In this document: piece after piece, positions 22,519 through 30,539 of the stretch | How positions within the stretch are numbered: the stretch's first letter is position 1 | How the letters are laid out: every line of letters begins with the position of its first letter | Origin: Euryarchaeota archaeon UBA486 | GTDB taxonomy: Archaea > Thermoplasmatota > Poseidoniia > Poseidoniales > Poseidoniaceae | Direction: 5' to 3' | Length of the DNA stretch: 30,599 bases | Assembly: GCA_002497765.1 (NCBI GenBank) | Contig: DAET01000068.1 | Coordinates: forward strand, 1 to 30,599 | The notes under the pieces: generated by a model | Database searches by the model: none | What the model was told of the DNA's origin: nothing | The model's input: only the letters and a program-made list of their open reading frames with translations | Made by a program: the position numbers and the translations under genes

Positions 22519-25038
22519 TCAAACGGTCAGCGTAACGGTTTGGTCAACGCCACAACTCGGGCAAGCGACCAGCGCCTTGGTCAGGCCTGCGGGGAGGTCG
22601 ATTTCGAACACGGCCCTGCAGGACGTGCAAGTGTGGCGCACCACCGTGGGCGCCGGTGGCGTTGGTGGGGGAGAGGCTGCGGGTTGTGCGACGGACGGCG
22701 GCGAGGAGGGCACAGCGACGGTCGTTGGCGATTCAGGCAGCGCCACCTGAGGAGGCAGTGCGACGCTCGGAGACGATTCAGCGGTGGTGGTCGGTGCTGA
22801 GGCGGGCACAGCGACGGCGGCGGCCCCCGCAATGTCTTCCACGAGGCTCTCGAGCGAATCGCCGCCAGCCATGATGTCTTCCTCGCCGCTCAGCAAAGCG
22901 GCGGCTTCTGCAGCGGCTTGGTTGCTGGCTTGGGAAAGTGGTTGTTGGCTGTAGGCCGGGGGTGCGAAGCCTGCGTTCGGGTCCACGCTGTTCGCCGTGC
23001 CGTAGATGGCCTCCATCTCGGCTTGGGCTTCGGCGGCTTGACGCTCCTCGGCAGAAACCACGTCCACGCCCACGTCAAGACCAGCGTGGGCCTCGGCAGG
23101 GGCGAACAAGCCGACCTTGTTTTGTTGGGCCACCTTCGCCATGTGGGCGCGCGCCTCTTCGGCGTTGAGGCCACGCTGAATCAAGAGATTGAAGCCCCTG
23201 TTTCGCTGAATGGTACGGAACCCGACCAATCCTACAACAACCACCAAGGTGAGAACACCGACCATCAGTGCCCCCGTTGCCAACGGCGGTGTGTCGGTTG
23301 GCGTGGCCTTGACGTTCACGGAGAAGGCGTGGGTGGCTGAATTGTTGGAAGCGTCAAACACCGTGATGACAATTTCTTGCAGACCGGGTTGGGCAAAGGA
23401 AAGCGTAGGGTTAAGCCCAACGAGGTCGGGGTCGTCCCTGGCGTCTCCGTTTCCATCGGTGTCTTTGCTCGGTTGAAGGTCCCAATGAACGCGTAGCGCA
23501 ACCAGACCGTCGTAATCATCATCCACAGCCACCTCAAAGGTCAGTTCGTCGCCCTCGGTGGCTTTGGTCGGGAACAAGTCGAGGTAGCCCTCCTCGAAGT
23601 AAGGCACGGAAGGGTCGACTGAAGCGATGAGGGCGGACGTGTTGGCTGAGTTGCCGCTGGCATCGCTGACCGTCAATTCAACCTCGTAAGTTCGAACGCT
23701 GTCGGGATTCAGGGTTAACGTGCTGGCGTTGGTCGTGCTTTCTCCGTCAACCACCCAGTCGCACGAAGCCACCGCATGGTCGTCAGAGCTGGATGCGCAG
23801 TTAAGGACGATCGCGTTGTTGACGTTCACTCGCCAACCATCGGCCACCGGCACGCCGTTGGTTTGAATTCGCGGCAATGGTGGAACGACATCGTTCACGG
23901 TCACGGTGTACGTGGTAGAGGCTTGTTGTCCAGATGGAGCGGTCATGGCCACGGTGATTGTCTTCTCACCGGGCACGTCCCAACTCGCGTCCACCTTCAC
24001 ACCGGAGGCGTCGTTATCGTTGGTTGGATTTCCGTCGTTGTTGCCGTCAACGCTGGCGTCAACATCCCACACAAAGGTACCCTGTTGACCAAGCCGGTTG
24101 GGCGTGGATGAGGCGTCGAGTTCAATCGTTTCCCCAAGGGCAACGCTTCCCATCCCATCATCGGTCACGGTCGGCGTCAGAGGAGGGCCCAATTCCAATC
24201 GAACCGTCATGCGCAATGCCTCCGTCCCGTTCCCGCCTCCCAAGGGGGAATCGGTGTTGTCGACGACCAGCAGCAATTCTTCACCCTCGAGCGTGGACGG
24301 TACCTGCCAGGTCAGTGATTGCGGTGATGAGACCGCCTGAAGGGCTCCGCCATCGATGAACTGCACGCCGATGCCTCCGGATTGATAGCGGTCGTGCATC
24401 GTTCGAGTTTGCAGGTAGACATCACCGACGAAACTCAAATCCCACGCTGAAAGCACCACGGTCGTTCCGGCGTCCAGGCGGAGGTCGTCGCCGGAGAGGA
24501 GCACTTCGAAGCTCTCCGCTTCCACGCTCAGAAGGTCGTGGTAGGGCGTCCAGTACGCCTCATTGAGCCGATCAACCGAGGCGGAGACGGTGCTTCGCAA
24601 ACCGCCTTGGTCGCCCAGGCCGGCATCACCGTCATGGGCCGTGTTGTCGAGCACCATGTACCAGCGCTTGGCGGCGATGGAGGGTGGCACCTTCCAGTGG
24701 AATTCATACGCGCCCAGCGCCGATTCCGTGCTGGCTGGCTGGGCCATCAGTGACCGGTACGACTGGCCCAATTCGTAGGGTTGGATGCTGTTTTCATCGA
24801 AGAACAGGAGATCGATCGCGTCGTCCACGACGATGATGCTGAGGTCGTAGACATCACCAGGTGTCAACACCCCGAGGTCAACGATGACGCAAACGTCCGG
24901 GTCAATGGCCAGCGAGGGCGGAAGGGAAGCTGCGCTTTGGGTCAGGCATTCGGGTGCTGCTCGACCGGCATCACCCTGAACGCTGAGCGGCGCGGCCATC
25001 AGGAGAAGGGCCAATCCCATCGCCACGTGCCAACGCAT
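22519..25038 (-). CDS. PKD-like surface protein with membrane helix and cytoplasmic C-terminal zinc ribbon
   Basis: An 839-residue envelope protein. The order is: signal sequence (MRWHVAMGLALLLMAAPLSV), two related beta-sandwich units (each ending in a V-x-DNT motif, MVLDNTAHDGD and LVVDNTDSPLG), three PKD/Ig-like modules (about 283-385, 387-475, 477-575) with Asp/Asn-rich, probably Ca-binding loops (DTDGNGDARDD), a membrane helix (about 587-609), a helical Ala/Glu-rich tail, a long Pro/Ala/Val-rich linker and a terminal zinc ribbon with C804-x2-C807 and C826-x2-C829. A start at 25062 is possible, one base after the rnz stop, but the ATG at 25038 has GGAG five bases upstream and a cleaner signal peptide. 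Function is unknown; the plan suggests an outside binding domain linked to an inside docking module. Confidence 0.85.
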   Translation of the reverse strand: MRWHVAMGLALLLMAAPLSVQGDAGRAAPECLTQSAASLPPSLAIDPDVCVIVDLGVLTPGDVYDLSIIVVDDAIDLLFFDENSIQPYELGQSYRSLMAQPASTESALGAYEFHWKVPPSIAAKRWYMVLDNTAHDGDAGLGDQGGLRSTVSASVDRLNEAYWTPYHDLLSVEAESFEVLLSGDDLRLDAGTTVVLSAWDLSFVGDVYLQTRTMHDRYQSGGIGVQFIDGGALQAVSSPQSLTWQVPSTLEGEELLLVVDNTDSPLGGGNGTEALRMTVRLELGPPLTPTVTDDGMGSVALGETIELDASSTPNRLGQQGTFVWDVDASVDGNNDGNPTNDNDASGVKVDASWDVPGEKTITVAMTAPSGQQASTTYTVTVNDVVPPLPRIQTNGVPVADGWRVNVNNAIVLNCASSSDDHAVASCDWVVDGESTTNASTLTLNPDSVRTYEVELTVSDASGNSANTSALIASVDPSVPYFEEGYLDLFPTKATEGDELTFEVAVDDDYDGLVALRVHWDLQPSKDTDGNGDARDDPDLVGLNPTLSFAQPGLQEIVITVFDASNNSATHAFSVNVKATPTDTPPLATGALMVGVLTLVVVVGLVGFRTIQRNRGFNLLIQRGLNAEEARAHMAKVAQQNKVGLFAPAEAHAGLDVGVDVVSAEERQAAEAQAEMEAIYGTANSVDPNAGFAPPAYSQQPLSQASNQAAAEAAALLSGEEDIMAGGDSLESLVEDIAGAAAVAVPASAPTTTAESSPSVALPPQVALPESPTTVAVPSSPPSVAQPAASPPPTPPAPTVVRHTCTSCRAVFEIDLPAGLTKALVACPSCGVDQTVTLTV

Positions 25039-25063
25039 AGCCGCTCCATCTCCACGGTTCATT

Positions 25064-26206
25064 TCAACGATTGGGTTTGATGTTCAAGGATGCCCAACCC
25101 GAACCGTTCCACGCGAGATGGTTCACGCGCCCGTCGTCCTCCACCACCATGCGGTCGCTGTCGTTCAGGGCCACCACCGGCAGTGCTCCGGCCATTGATT
25201 TGGCTTCCCCGAGCGGTTCATCCGAGGATTTGATGCGATTGCTGTAGTGGGTCAGGGCCAGGCTCTCAGCGCCCACGGCCAGCGCAGACGCCACGGCACC
25301 TGCAGCCGTCGAGTGCTGATGTTCGTCCGCCTTGCCTTGTTGCTCATTGAGGAAGGTCGCTTCATGAACCAGCAGCGTCGGTGCGATGTCCTCGGCCCAC
25401 GTCGGTGGAGACGTGGCCGTGTCGCCGGAGATCAACACGCTGACCGGTGCTCGCTCACCGCCCCGGAACCATGCCGATTCAAGCGTTTCACCCTCTGCGG
25501 TCGTGACGTCCTCGCCTCGGGCGAGCATGGCCCGTTCTTTGGTCGTGAGCCCGAGGTCATCCGCACGCTGGCGGTCAAATTTCCCGGCCTTGGCGTGCTG
25601 CTGAATCATCCAGCCGCACGACGGCACCGTGTGGGTGGTGGGCAACGGCGTCAAGGTGCTGTTGGACCATCCTTCTGGCTGCGGCATCGCATCCAACAAG
25701 GTAGCGGTGCCTGTGTGGGGGTCCACCTCGGCCCAACGACCCTCACCCACGACGCCGAGCACCCACCGAACCGGAAAGCGGAGACCGCTACCGCCCAGCG
25801 CATACCACGCCAACCACTGCCGAGCGAGGTCGGCAGGTGGAATGTCTTCGGGCATCGCTGTGCCCTCCAGCAGTGCGGCGAGGGCTGTCGATGAGGTCGG
25901 CCCGAGAATGAGGAGGGGTTGTTGTCGGTTTTCCAGATCCATGGATTGCAACCACGGTAGCGAACCCCACGTGTGGTCGAGATGACCGTGCGTGAAGGCC
26001 AACACGTCCACGTTGCGAGGTTTGAGCGTCTCGCCCAAAGAATGGGCCTTGAGGCGGCGACGCTGCTTGCCGTATCGTGTTTGGAAGCCTTCGCCAGCGT
26101 CGATGACGGCGATGCCGTCCGGGCCTTTCACCAAACTTCCACTGACGGCACGGTCAGGCGTTGGGCGTGCAGAAGCCGTACCGAGCACGTGAACGTCCAG
26201 CGCCAT
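25064..26206 (-). CDS. rnz: Ribonuclease Z (tRNA 3' endonuclease)
   Basis: A cytoplasmic metallo-beta-lactamase-fold enzyme that removes 3' trailers from tRNA precursors. Metal-binding residues are visible: H73-x-H75-x-D77-H78 in FTHGHLDHTWG, H192 in THTVPSCGW, D262 in SGDT and H320 in LTHYSNR. RNase Z-specific features are IDAGEGFQTRYG near residue 35, GKFDRQRADDLGL (208-220), and HEATFL (H281) with a following HST (H298). At 380 residues it is longer than the usual roughly 310, with extra sequence around 130-180. The ATG follows GAGGTGA by six bases. It sits between the PRC-barrel gene and the PKD-like surface protein gene with almost no spacing, so the three are probably one transcript. 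Confidence 0.92.
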   Translation of the reverse strand: MALDVHVLGTASARPTPDRAVSGSLVKGPDGIAVIDAGEGFQTRYGKQRRRLKAHSLGETLKPRNVDVLAFTHGHLDHTWGSLPWLQSMDLENRQQPLLILGPTSSTALAALLEGTAMPEDIPPADLARQWLAWYALGGSGLRFPVRWVLGVVGEGRWAEVDPHTGTATLLDAMPQPEGWSNSTLTPLPTTHTVPSCGWMIQQHAKAGKFDRQRADDLGLTTKERAMLARGEDVTTAEGETLESAWFRGGERAPVSVLISGDTATSPPTWAEDIAPTLLVHEATFLNEQQGKADEHQHSTAAGAVASALAVGAESLALTHYSNRIKSSDEPLGEAKSMAGALPVVALNDSDRMVVEDDGRVNHLAWNGSGWASLNIKPNR

Positions 26207-26212
26207 GCAACA

Positions 26213-26220
26213 TCACCTCA
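26213..26220 (-). promoter_or_regulatory. TGAGGTGA junction: PRC-barrel gene stop fused to rnz ribosome-binding site
   Basis: The minus strand reads TGAGGTGA, TGTTGC, ATG. The leading TGA is the stop of the PRC-barrel gene. This is the same octamer found at five nuo junctions. Confidence 0.65.
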
Positions 26221-26478
26221 GGATTGAATCGGGATGGGCGTCGGCGGGAACCACCGCAAAAGGACAATGTCATCGATGGCTCGAATCCAACGCCAAGGCA
26301 CGGCGAGCGGGATGGAGCCCTCCACAAGATGCTCGGGCGTGCCCCGCACGAAGAGGTGGGTGCAGTGAAGCGACTCCGCGTCAATGACGGCGTCGTGAAC
26401 GATGCCGAGTTTGCGCCCGTCGGGGAGGTAGACGTCGAGCCCTGTCCAGTGGGACATGACCTCGACACCTTTGACCAT
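26218..26478 (-). CDS. PRC-barrel domain protein
   Basis: An 86-residue protein made of a single PRC-barrel: the VYLPDGRKLGIVHDAVIDAE strand-turn-strand opening is typical, and the end (SIPLAVPWRWIRAIDDIVLL) matches the last strands, where these domains usually have a WxxI/AIGDxxLL pattern. Stand-alone PRC-barrel proteins occur widely in archaea; some (CdpB in haloarchaea) work in cell division with SepF and FtsZ, and related domains bind RNA-processing factors in bacteria. Nothing here decides between these roles. The ATG at 26478 lies 27 bases from a TATA-like box, which fits a leaderless mRNA; an internal ATG at 26457 is an alternative. Confidence 0.85.
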   Translation of the reverse strand: MVKGVEVMSHWTGLDVYLPDGRKLGIVHDAVIDAESLHCTHLFVRGTPEHLVEGSIPLAVPWRWIRAIDDIVLLRWFPPTPIPIQS

Positions 26479-26501
26479 GCAGGTCGCTTCCGCTGAGACT
26501 C

Positions 26502-26508
26502 AATAAAG
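26502..26508 (-). promoter_or_regulatory. Candidate TATA box for the PRC-barrel/rnz/surface-protein operon (leaderless)
   Basis: The minus strand reads CTTTATT, centred 27 bases before the ATG at 26478. The spacing puts transcription initiation at the start codon, in keeping with the lack of a good SD there. Confidence 0.45.
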
Positions 26509-26560
26509 CCACGGCTCAAGCACGTGAAAATGTCGCCAATGTGCGCCCGACGTTGGGAAC

Positions 26561-27163
26561 TCACTTGCCACGGTTCAGGTTAGCACGAAGCGAAGGCCGC
26601 AGCTTCTCAGCGCCCTTGCCCTTGTTGTGCAGACCACGGCCGCGCTTTCCAGCGGAGGTCTTGCCACGGTAGGCTCGTCCACGGTGGGCTCGCTTGCCGT
26701 TGGCTCGAGAGAACACACCGAGCTGCTTGTCGTTGATGATGGCAGGGTGGTGCGTATCGATCATGATGACCTCGTAGTACTTGTGCTTACCATCTTGGCC
26801 GACCCAGTAGGAGTTGAGGACTTCCAAGTTGGGGAAGTGGCGGTTAACACGCTCTTCGGCGATGCGCTGCGTGTTCTTGGCCATCGTGATCTTGGAGATA
26901 CCTGCCTTGGACGGCTTGCGCTTCATGTGGATCTTGCCCTTGCGAAGGCCACCACGGCGAACACGGGTGCGGATGAGGATGACCCCCTGCTTGGCCTTGT
27001 AGCCCATGCGGCGTGCAGCGTCAAGACGGGTTGGGCGCTCGATGCGGCAGTTGACAGGCTCACGGCGCCACTGGGCCATGCGCTGCTGTCGGTACATGTG
27101 GGGCAGTGCGTCTTTTGGACGTCGCCAGGTGTCTCGAACGTGTTGGTACAATCCTTGTGCCAT
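26561..27163 (-). CDS. rpl15e: Large ribosomal subunit protein L15e (eL15)
   Basis: A 200-residue basic protein of the 50S subunit, found in archaea and eukaryotes but not bacteria. The N-terminal MAQGLYQHVRDTWRRP, the RRGGLRKGK segment, the VLNSYWVGQDGKHKYYEVIM core and the Arg/Gly/Lys-rich C-terminus (SAGKRGRGLHNKGKGAEK) are all characteristic, and the length is normal. The open frame continues three codons upstream to a GTG, but that GTG lies inside the SD GAGGTGA, which is five bases from the ATG at 27163. It stands alone here, away from other ribosomal protein genes. Confidence 0.98.
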   Translation of the reverse strand: MAQGLYQHVRDTWRRPKDALPHMYRQQRMAQWRREPVNCRIERPTRLDAARRMGYKAKQGVILIRTRVRRGGLRKGKIHMKRKPSKAGISKITMAKNTQRIAEERVNRHFPNLEVLNSYWVGQDGKHKYYEVIMIDTHHPAIINDKQLGVFSRANGKRAHRGRAYRGKTSAGKRGRGLHNKGKGAEKLRPSLRANLNRGK

Positions 27164-27175
27164 GGTGTTCACCTC
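27164..27175 (-). promoter_or_regulatory. Ribosome-binding site that fixes the rpl15e start
   Basis: The minus strand reads GAGGTGAACACC directly before the ATG at 27163. The SD is near perfect and rules out the overlapping upstream GTG. Confidence 0.65.
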
Positions 27176-27205
27176 TGCTTCTCAGCGTCTTGCCGACCTA
27201 TCTCC

Positions 27206-27214
27206 CCTTTATGA
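27206..27214 (-). promoter_or_regulatory. Candidate TATA box for rpl15e
   Basis: The minus strand reads GCTCATAAAG at and around this position. With about 25 bases to the start site, transcription would begin near 27184, giving a leader of about 20 bases that carries the SD. Confidence 0.4.
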
Positions 27215-27239
27215 GCCTGCCCACGCGCTTTGAGCACCC

Positions 27240-27617
27240 TCACGGGGCCCACGTTGGGAGGCCTTCGGCTTGAATGCCGCGCCATCCACCCCACAGGGAT
27301 TGAACGTTGGTCCAGCCCATGTCCTGCAGAGATTTGGCAGCGATGGCGCTCCTGAAGCCACCGCCGCAGTAGAGGACGATGCGCACATCATCCGCCAGTT
27401 CTTGCTTCTCAATGTCCCGCTCAAGCACGCCCTTCCCAATGTGCACGGCGCCCTCGAGATGACCGGCCTCAAACTCGTGGCGCTCCCGGACGTCGATGAC
27501 CACCAGCGGCTCACCGTCCTCCATCATCGCCCGAAGGTCACGGGCTTCGCATTCACCGATGTCGCTGCGTGCAGCCTCAACGATGGCGAGGAACCTCGGG
27601 CTGTGCTTCTTGGCCAT
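27240..27617 (-). CDS. Rhodanese-like sulfurtransferase
   Basis: A 125-residue single-domain rhodanese, a cytoplasmic protein that carries sulfane sulfur as a persulfide on its active-site cysteine. The loop LYCGGGFRSA holds C84, with the Arg of the loop six residues later. The CDC25-like motifs VVIDVRERHEFEAGHLEGAV (about 39-58) and LWGGWRGIQAEGLP at the end are typical. The open frame extends upstream to 27758 across the divergent methyltransferase gene, but the ATG at 27617 (MAKKHSPRFLAI) gives the normal domain length. It is divergent from the methyltransferase gene with 51 bases between starts; I see no clear TATA box there. The specific acceptor is unknown. Confidence 0.9.
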   Translation of the reverse strand: MAKKHSPRFLAIVEAARSDIGECEARDLRAMMEDGEPLVVIDVRERHEFEAGHLEGAVHIGKGVLERDIEKQELADDVRIVLYCGGGFRSAIAAKSLQDMGWTNVQSLWGGWRGIQAEGLPTWAP

Positions 27618-27668
27618 GATTTTCGCAGATGGGTTAGCCTCTTGAGGGCATCGCACCAGCCGGCCAGC

Positions 27669-28379
27669 ATGGCAGGGCAGATCACGGGCCTCGAAGCCGT
27701 CATGGAGGCGCTCCGAAGTGGCGTCGCCATCGACCGGGTGCTCGTTGACCGAGCCCACGACACGACCGAACTCCGCGCCCTGTGCGAAACCGCCGGCATC
27801 CCGCTGGAGGAGGGGTCCACCAACGACCTGTGGCGCATGTCAGCCGACGGCGCCCAAGTCGCCTTGGCGCTGACCGGTCGCCCCCAAAGCGAGACCCTCG
27901 AGGATGTCATGGCCGCCGGCGGTTGCGTCTGGCTGTTCGACGGCGTGGAATACTCCACCAACCTCGGTTTTGCCATCCGAACCGCCGAGGTCTCGGGCGC
28001 CGATGCTGTGCTGCTCAATGTTAGCAAAACGCACGAAGAACGGCGTACGATTCGTCGGGCGAGCATGCGAGCCGACCGCTTCATTCCCGTGATCTACACG
28101 ACCACCAAGGCCATCCTTGAGGCGGCCAAGGCCAACAACGTCCGTATCGTGGCCGCCGAGGACGTCGGGACCAACGGCCCGTGGGACGAAGACCTGACGG
28201 GGGACGTCATCCTCGTGGTGGGCGCCGAGCGCGACGGCGTGAGCCCAGAAGTGTTGGCGGCAGCGGACGCCGTGGTGAAACTCCCAATGGACGGGTTTGT
28301 CCCGTCGTACAACCTTCAGGTTGCGGTGAGCGTCTTGGCTGTGGAAGCCCTTCGTCAGCGGCAGGCTCGGGGAAACTGA
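27669..28379 (+). CDS. TrmH/SpoU-family RNA 2'-O-methyltransferase
   Basis: A 236-residue SPOUT methyltransferase that should transfer a methyl group from S-adenosylmethionine to a ribose 2'-OH in rRNA or tRNA. Motif 1 is NLGFAIRTAEVSGADAV (N98, R104), motif 2 is VVGAERDGVSPE (E187) and motif 3 is LPMDGFVPSYNLQVAVSV (S213, N215), which forms the trefoil knot. The N-terminal part (ITGLEAVMEALRSGVAIDRV) is a short substrate-binding domain like that of RlmB/TrmH. The ATG at 27669 is chosen because the frame upstream overlaps the rhodanese gene antisense. The target nucleoside cannot be told from the sequence. Confidence 0.9.
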   Translation: MAGQITGLEAVMEALRSGVAIDRVLVDRAHDTTELRALCETAGIPLEEGSTNDLWRMSADGAQVALALTGRPQSETLEDVMAAGGCVWLFDGVEYSTNLGFAIRTAEVSGADAVLLNVSKTHEERRTIRRASMRADRFIPVIYTTTKAILEAAKANNVRIVAAEDVGTNGPWDEDLTGDVILVVGAERDGVSPEVLAAADAVVKLPMDGFVPSYNLQVAVSVLAVEALRQRQARGN

Positions 28380-28386
28380 ATTAAAG
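28379..28386 (+). promoter_or_regulatory. Candidate TATA box for the DUF6159-like gene (leaderless)
   Basis: AATTAAAG overlaps the end of the methyltransferase stop codon and is centred about 25 bases before the ATG at 28408. No SD lies before that ATG, so a leaderless mRNA is likely. Confidence 0.45.
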
Positions 28387-28407
28387 CAAGGTTGTGCACC
28401 TGCAGGC

Positions 28408-29268
28408 ATGGGTTTCTTTGCAACCATCGGTCGCGGCTGGGAAATGAGCAAGTTGAGCATGAGCGTGGTCAGGAAAGACCCGGAACTGATGGTCTACATG
28501 ATCTTCGCCGGCGTGATGAGCCTCGCCTGCCTTATCGGGATGAGCATGCCACAGTTCCTCGTGATGGACTGGGCTGTGAACGCCGACGGGTCCTTCACGC
28601 CCGCTTACCTGATGTTCAGCTTCGTCGGCTACATGGTGCTGAGCATCGTCGTCGTGTTCTGGAATTGCGCCATCATCGCCAACGCCAACATCCGACTGAC
28701 GGGCGGCGACCCGAAGTTCGCCGACGGCGTGAACGCAGCGCTCAAGCGCCTGCCCATCATCATCGTGTGGGGCATCATCGCCGGCACCGTTGGCCTGTTG
28801 CTCAAGTTCCTTGAAGGCGTCGCACGAAGCAGCGACCACCCCGCCGCAGCGGCCATCGCCACCGTCATCCACTTCATCGGTGGACTCGCCTGGTGGGTGA
28901 TGACCTTCTTCATGATCCCGCACCTGATTTTAGAAAACAAAAGCATCGGTGATGCTCTCAAAGCCAGCAAAACCACCTTCTTCGACACGTGGGGTGAAAA
29001 CATCGTGTCGGGGTTGGGCATCGGCTTGATTGCCTTCCTGTTCGGCATCCCCATCGTCGCCTTGACCATCGGCATGACCATCGTGGCTGGTCCCTTTGGC
29101 TTGCTTGTTGGTGCGGTCCTGATCGGCCTGCTCATCGCTTGGGCCAACGCTGCCGAACAGGTCGCTGTGGTGGCGCTGTTCCGCTACGCCAAGGACAAGA
29201 AAATGCCCCAAATCTACCAGGACCAAGGCATGACCGTCTACACCTTTGGCAACGCTCAAACCGTCTGA
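28408..29268 (+). CDS. Polytopic membrane protein resembling DUF6159
   Basis: A 286-residue integral membrane protein of unknown function. A short amphipathic N-terminus (GRGWEMSKLSMSVVRKDPEL) is followed by about five or six hydrophobic segments (about 28-50, 70-92, 112-130, 145-172, 200-255). The opening W-x-x-x-x-x-S-x-x-V-x-x-D-x-E-L pattern and the helix layout recall archaeal and bacterial DUF6159 proteins; that family call is from memory. The C-terminal tail (YAKDKKMPQIYQDQGMTVYT) is hydrophilic. A TATA-like box 25 bases upstream suggests its own leaderless transcript. It is convergent with the NERD gene across 53 bases in which I see no clear terminator. Confidence 0.75.
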   Translation: MGFFATIGRGWEMSKLSMSVVRKDPELMVYMIFAGVMSLACLIGMSMPQFLVMDWAVNADGSFTPAYLMFSFVGYMVLSIVVVFWNCAIIANANIRLTGGDPKFADGVNAALKRLPIIIVWGIIAGTVGLLLKFLEGVARSSDHPAAAAIATVIHFIGGLAWWVMTFFMIPHLILENKSIGDALKASKTTFFDTWGENIVSGLGIGLIAFLFGIPIVALTIGMTIVAGPFGLLVGAVLIGLLIAWANAAEQVAVVALFRYAKDKKMPQIYQDQGMTVYTFGNAQTV

Positions 29269-29321
29269 ATCGCCGTCCAATAACGCCGTACTTTCGGCTA
29301 TCGCGTTGAGCAATTGAGGGG

Positions 29322-30539
29322 TTAGTCAGCGGATTCGACTTCGATGTTCCAGCCGGATTTGCCTTTCCGTTTGATCTTCAAAACCTTGACATCCATGGCT
29401 TCACCCACGCGGTACAGACCGTCGCGCATGGTCCATTCCATCGCTTCCATGTTTTGCTTTCGATAGAGGCCGCTGTTGTCTTTGTCAAGCGTGAAGAAAA
29501 TCCCGTGCTGTTCGTGAATTCCTGACACGGTTGCTGCTCGAATGATATCTCCACGACGGTAAGGGGGCTGGTTCGAATGTTCTGTCTTGGATTGCGGGGG
29601 ATCTTTTCCCGCTTCAACCTCCATGAGAACCGTGTTCTCCCAATCGGGGAAGTTCGAGTAACCGAAGGTCAAGGAGGCGAGGTGGTCGATGCTGAACCCA
29701 GTGTTTTTCGCACCGGCGCCGACCATCTCAACCACCTCATCAAACGCTACGTCAACCGTGGAGGTTTGTCCGTTCCAGCCAGTTGTTTTAGCAACAAACT
29801 TTGGCCCAAAGAGCACGGTGGTTAACCAACCCCGTTGATTGGAGAACGACATGCGACGGTGGGCTTTCCGCCAACCTTCGATGGCTGGCGAGGTCCGGAA
29901 GTCGCCCTCGAGTGTTGCGCCGTTGTTGGCTTCGAGTTCATCCCATGTCCCACAACGAGCAAAAAATTCCTGGACAGCGTTCATCTGTGCGTCGTTCATC
30001 TTCGCACCGTCGCCCAACGGTCGGTTGAGGACAGCGAGGAGTTCGTCCGTTGTTTTGGCGACATGGGCATCGAGCAAACGACCGCCGGTTGATACCGAAT
30101 CTTCCACCTCACCCCTTCCCTGGAACAGGAGAACGGAGTGAATTTCTGCATCCCCCAAACGAATGCCGGTGAGGTGCATGGTGTCTTTGAGGCGTTTACT
30201 GGCGTCGTCAAGTTTGGCAAAGGTCCAACCGCGGGATTGTCCGTTTTGATGGAGAACGCCATCATCATTCATGGAGATGACTCCGTTGAAATTTTTCACT
30301 TCGATGAGGACCAAGCGGTCCTGCATAACGGCGATCAGGTCCACTTCACGCCGGCTTTTTCCACCCTCAATTTTGGTCAGCCGAACAGCGTGGTGAACCT
30401 TGAGGACACCCGGTGCTTTGCGCAGGCGCTTGGCGACCTTCAACTCTGCCTTGGTCGCCGCCCGTTTGGCATGGTCCACCTTGGGGAGCTGTTGTTTGTC
30501 CAGCGAGGAAAGCCAGCGGTAATTTGCCAGCCACCCCAT
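29322..30539 (-). CDS. NERD nuclease-related protein with C-terminal S1-like domain
   Basis: A 405-residue cytoplasmic protein. The N-terminal domain (about 20-170) is a NERD-type PD-(D/E)xK nuclease fold: a helix with E32 in KAELKVAKRL, then SRREVDLIAV with D67 and RLVLIEVKNF with E80 and K82, so the catalytic set looks intact. The middle (about 170-320) is unassigned. The C-terminus (about 328-405; YRRGDIIRAATVSGIHEQHG, ending with VGEAMDVKVLKIK) resembles an S1/OB RNA-binding domain. This points to a nuclease acting on RNA or on RNA-linked DNA, but substrate and role are unknown. The ATG at 30539 has no SD; a weak TATA-like stretch lies about 25 bases upstream. The last 60 bases of the window hold nothing else I can name. 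Confidence 0.82.
   Translation of the reverse strand: MGWLANYRWLSSLDKQQLPKVDHAKRAATKAELKVAKRLRKAPGVLKVHHAVRLTKIEGGKSRREVDLIAVMQDRLVLIEVKNFNGVISMNDDGVLHQNGQSRGWTFAKLDDASKRLKDTMHLTGIRLGDAEIHSVLLFQGRGEVEDSVSTGGRLLDAHVAKTTDELLAVLNRPLGDGAKMNDAQMNAVQEFFARCGTWDELEANNGATLEGDFRTSPAIEGWRKAHRRMSFSNQRGWLTTVLFGPKFVAKTTGWNGQTSTVDVAFDEVVEMVGAGAKNTGFSIDHLASLTFGYSNFPDWENTVLMEVEAGKDPPQSKTEHSNQPPYRRGDIIRAATVSGIHEQHGIFFTLDKDNSGLYRKQNMEAMEWTMRDGLYRVGEAMDVKVLKIKRKGKSGWNIEVESAD

Noticed and set aside
22514..22527. Perfect inverted repeat ACCGTT-CA-AACGGT over the stop of the PKD-like gene
   Set aside because: It arises from repeated Thr-Val codons (ACC GTT ... ACC GTT TGA) at the protein's end; no T-run follows, so neither a terminator nor an operator is supported.
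25064..26206. Beta-lactamase or generic hydrolase reading of the metallo-beta-lactamase fold
   Set aside because: The GEGFQTRYG, GKFDRQRADDLGL and HEATF...HST features are those of RNase Z.
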